A stretch of DNA of 64,000 nucleotides from Acidobacteria bacterium SCN 69-37. Its GTDB lineage: Bacteria > Acidobacteriota > Vicinamibacteria > Vicinamibacterales > SCN-69-37. The stretch lies in assembly GCA_001724025.1 (NCBI GenBank), contig MEDJ01000003.1, forward strand, positions 117,002-181,001. The letters are read 5' to 3'. Of the stretch, positions 63,487 to 64,000 are shown in pieces. Every line of letters starts with the position of its first letter. Positions within the stretch are counted from its first letter, which is position 1. The notes beneath the pieces are model-generated. The model was given only the letters and a program-made list of their open reading frames with translations, was not told where the DNA came from and ran no database searches. Both the position numbers and the translations under genes were made by a program.

Positions 63487-64000
63487 ATGCGGCTCCGAAC
63501 GGTCGTGGTGTGTCTGTTGACAATGGCGCTCGTGCCCGGTCTGGCGCGGGCGCAGGATCCGGTCTACGACGCGAGCGGGGCGCAGTACGGCCGCGGCTTT
63601 TTCGCGCCCCTTCCCTTCGAGCATATCGACGTGGTCACGGGTAATGTGTTCCTCTCGTTCACCGATCTGTCGCTCCCCGGCAATGGCGGGCTGGGGCTGA
63701 GCGTGGTACGGACGTACAACAGCCGCGAGGGACGCTGGCGGATCGGCCTCGGCGGCCTGCCGCTGCGCGTGATCTTCAACGGCAGCCTGGATGACGTCGA
63801 CTTCCTCACCGCGGACGGCGCGAAGCACAACGCCGCCGGCCTCGGCGCGACGACGCTGACGCAGGGCTTCGGGGTCTTCACCAAGGCCACGCGCACGCTC
63901 GAGATGCCGAACGGCCTGGTGCTCACCTACGGGCACGAACCAAGCAGCGCCGGTGCGTATCTCACGGAGGTGCGGGATCCGTTCAACAACGTCCTCACGC
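63487..64000 (+). CDS. Secreted RHS-like repeat protein, N-terminal part (partial)
   Basis: 171 residues to the window edge, open at the 3' end. Signal peptide (VVVCLLTMALVPGLARAQ). The mature start has FEHIDVVTGNVFLSFTDLSL followed by PGNGGLGLSVVRTYNSREG, the N-terminal pattern of large RHS/YD-repeat exported proteins. Such proteins are usually over 1000 residues and can carry a variable toxin-like C-terminus, which is outside this window. Confidence 0.72.
   Translation, partial: MRLRTVVVCLLTMALVPGLARAQDPVYDASGAQYGRGFFAPLPFEHIDVVTGNVFLSFTDLSLPGNGGLGLSVVRTYNSREGRWRIGLGGLPLRVIFNGSLDDVDFLTADGAKHNAAGLGATTLTQGFGVFTKATRTLEMPNGLVLTYGHEPSSAGAYLTEVRDPFNNVLT

Overview
High-GC bacterial window, most likely from an Acidobacteriota genome of the Vicinamibacteria type. 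This is an inference from a VWFA-related secreted protein, a zinc-finger anti-sigma protein with a Ycf48-like C-terminus, ATPase-less MacB-like permease pairs, an RHS-type secreted protein and a small microcompartment locus; no 16S gene is present to confirm it. Coding density is high and operon genes often overlap by 1-8 bases.

Layout. 1-7370: distal half of a complex I operon (nuoG end, nuoH-N). 7457-11196: membrane-fusion protein plus two MacB/FtsX-like permeases. 11278-16933: GT-C-like membrane protein, tRNA-dihydrouridine synthase, small secreted protein, HrpB helicase. 17172-19709: FAH-family dehydratase plus ketoglutarate-semialdehyde dehydrogenase, the lower part of a non-phosphorylative pentose pathway. 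19661-22028: ECF sigma factor and membrane anti-sigma protein. 22346-23880: membrane protein and methyltransferase. 24076-27662: GH43 lipoprotein, GMC oxidoreductase and its divergent small subunit. 27873-32093: SNF2 helicase and ApbE. 32209-36116: yebC-ruvC-ruvA-ruvB-fabH. 36172-41243: thioredoxin-fold protein, small membrane protein, and a two-gene secreted operon (VWA plus a 928-residue unknown). 41579-45658: GlgX, DUF4112, QueA. 45799-54867: tRNA(CAU), tilS, ftsH, folP, cdaA, cdaR, glmM, pdxJ, TPR protein, PP0621-like protein. 55165-58621: bacterial microcompartment (BMC) locus. 58618-63284: endonuclease III, cyclophilin, DUF72, two alpha/beta hydrolases. 63487-end: start of an RHS-like protein.

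The BMC locus is the most interesting part. It has a class II aldolase with a C-terminal helix resembling an encapsulation peptide, one hexameric shell protein, three different pentamer (EutN/CcmL) proteins, a 100-residue Cys/His protein with an N-terminal encapsulation-like helix, and a D-2-hydroxyacid dehydrogenase. No aldehyde dehydrogenase, PduL or trimeric shell protein lies in this window.

At least four families of short dispersed repeats fill the intergenic spaces. Family A is a palindrome around GGGGCTTCAGCCCC, family B contains GTACGAC and has a 52-bp period, family C is rich in CCTCCCAGCC, and family D contains GGCTACGAGGCC. Family A copies also enter genes: two genes end on the TGA inside a copy, and two neighbouring BMC genes carry copies in frame as protein-coding linker. 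Several first-in-operon genes have a TANNNT box 6-9 bases before the start codon, which suggests leaderless transcripts; genes inside operons mostly have Shine-Dalgarno sequences or overlap.
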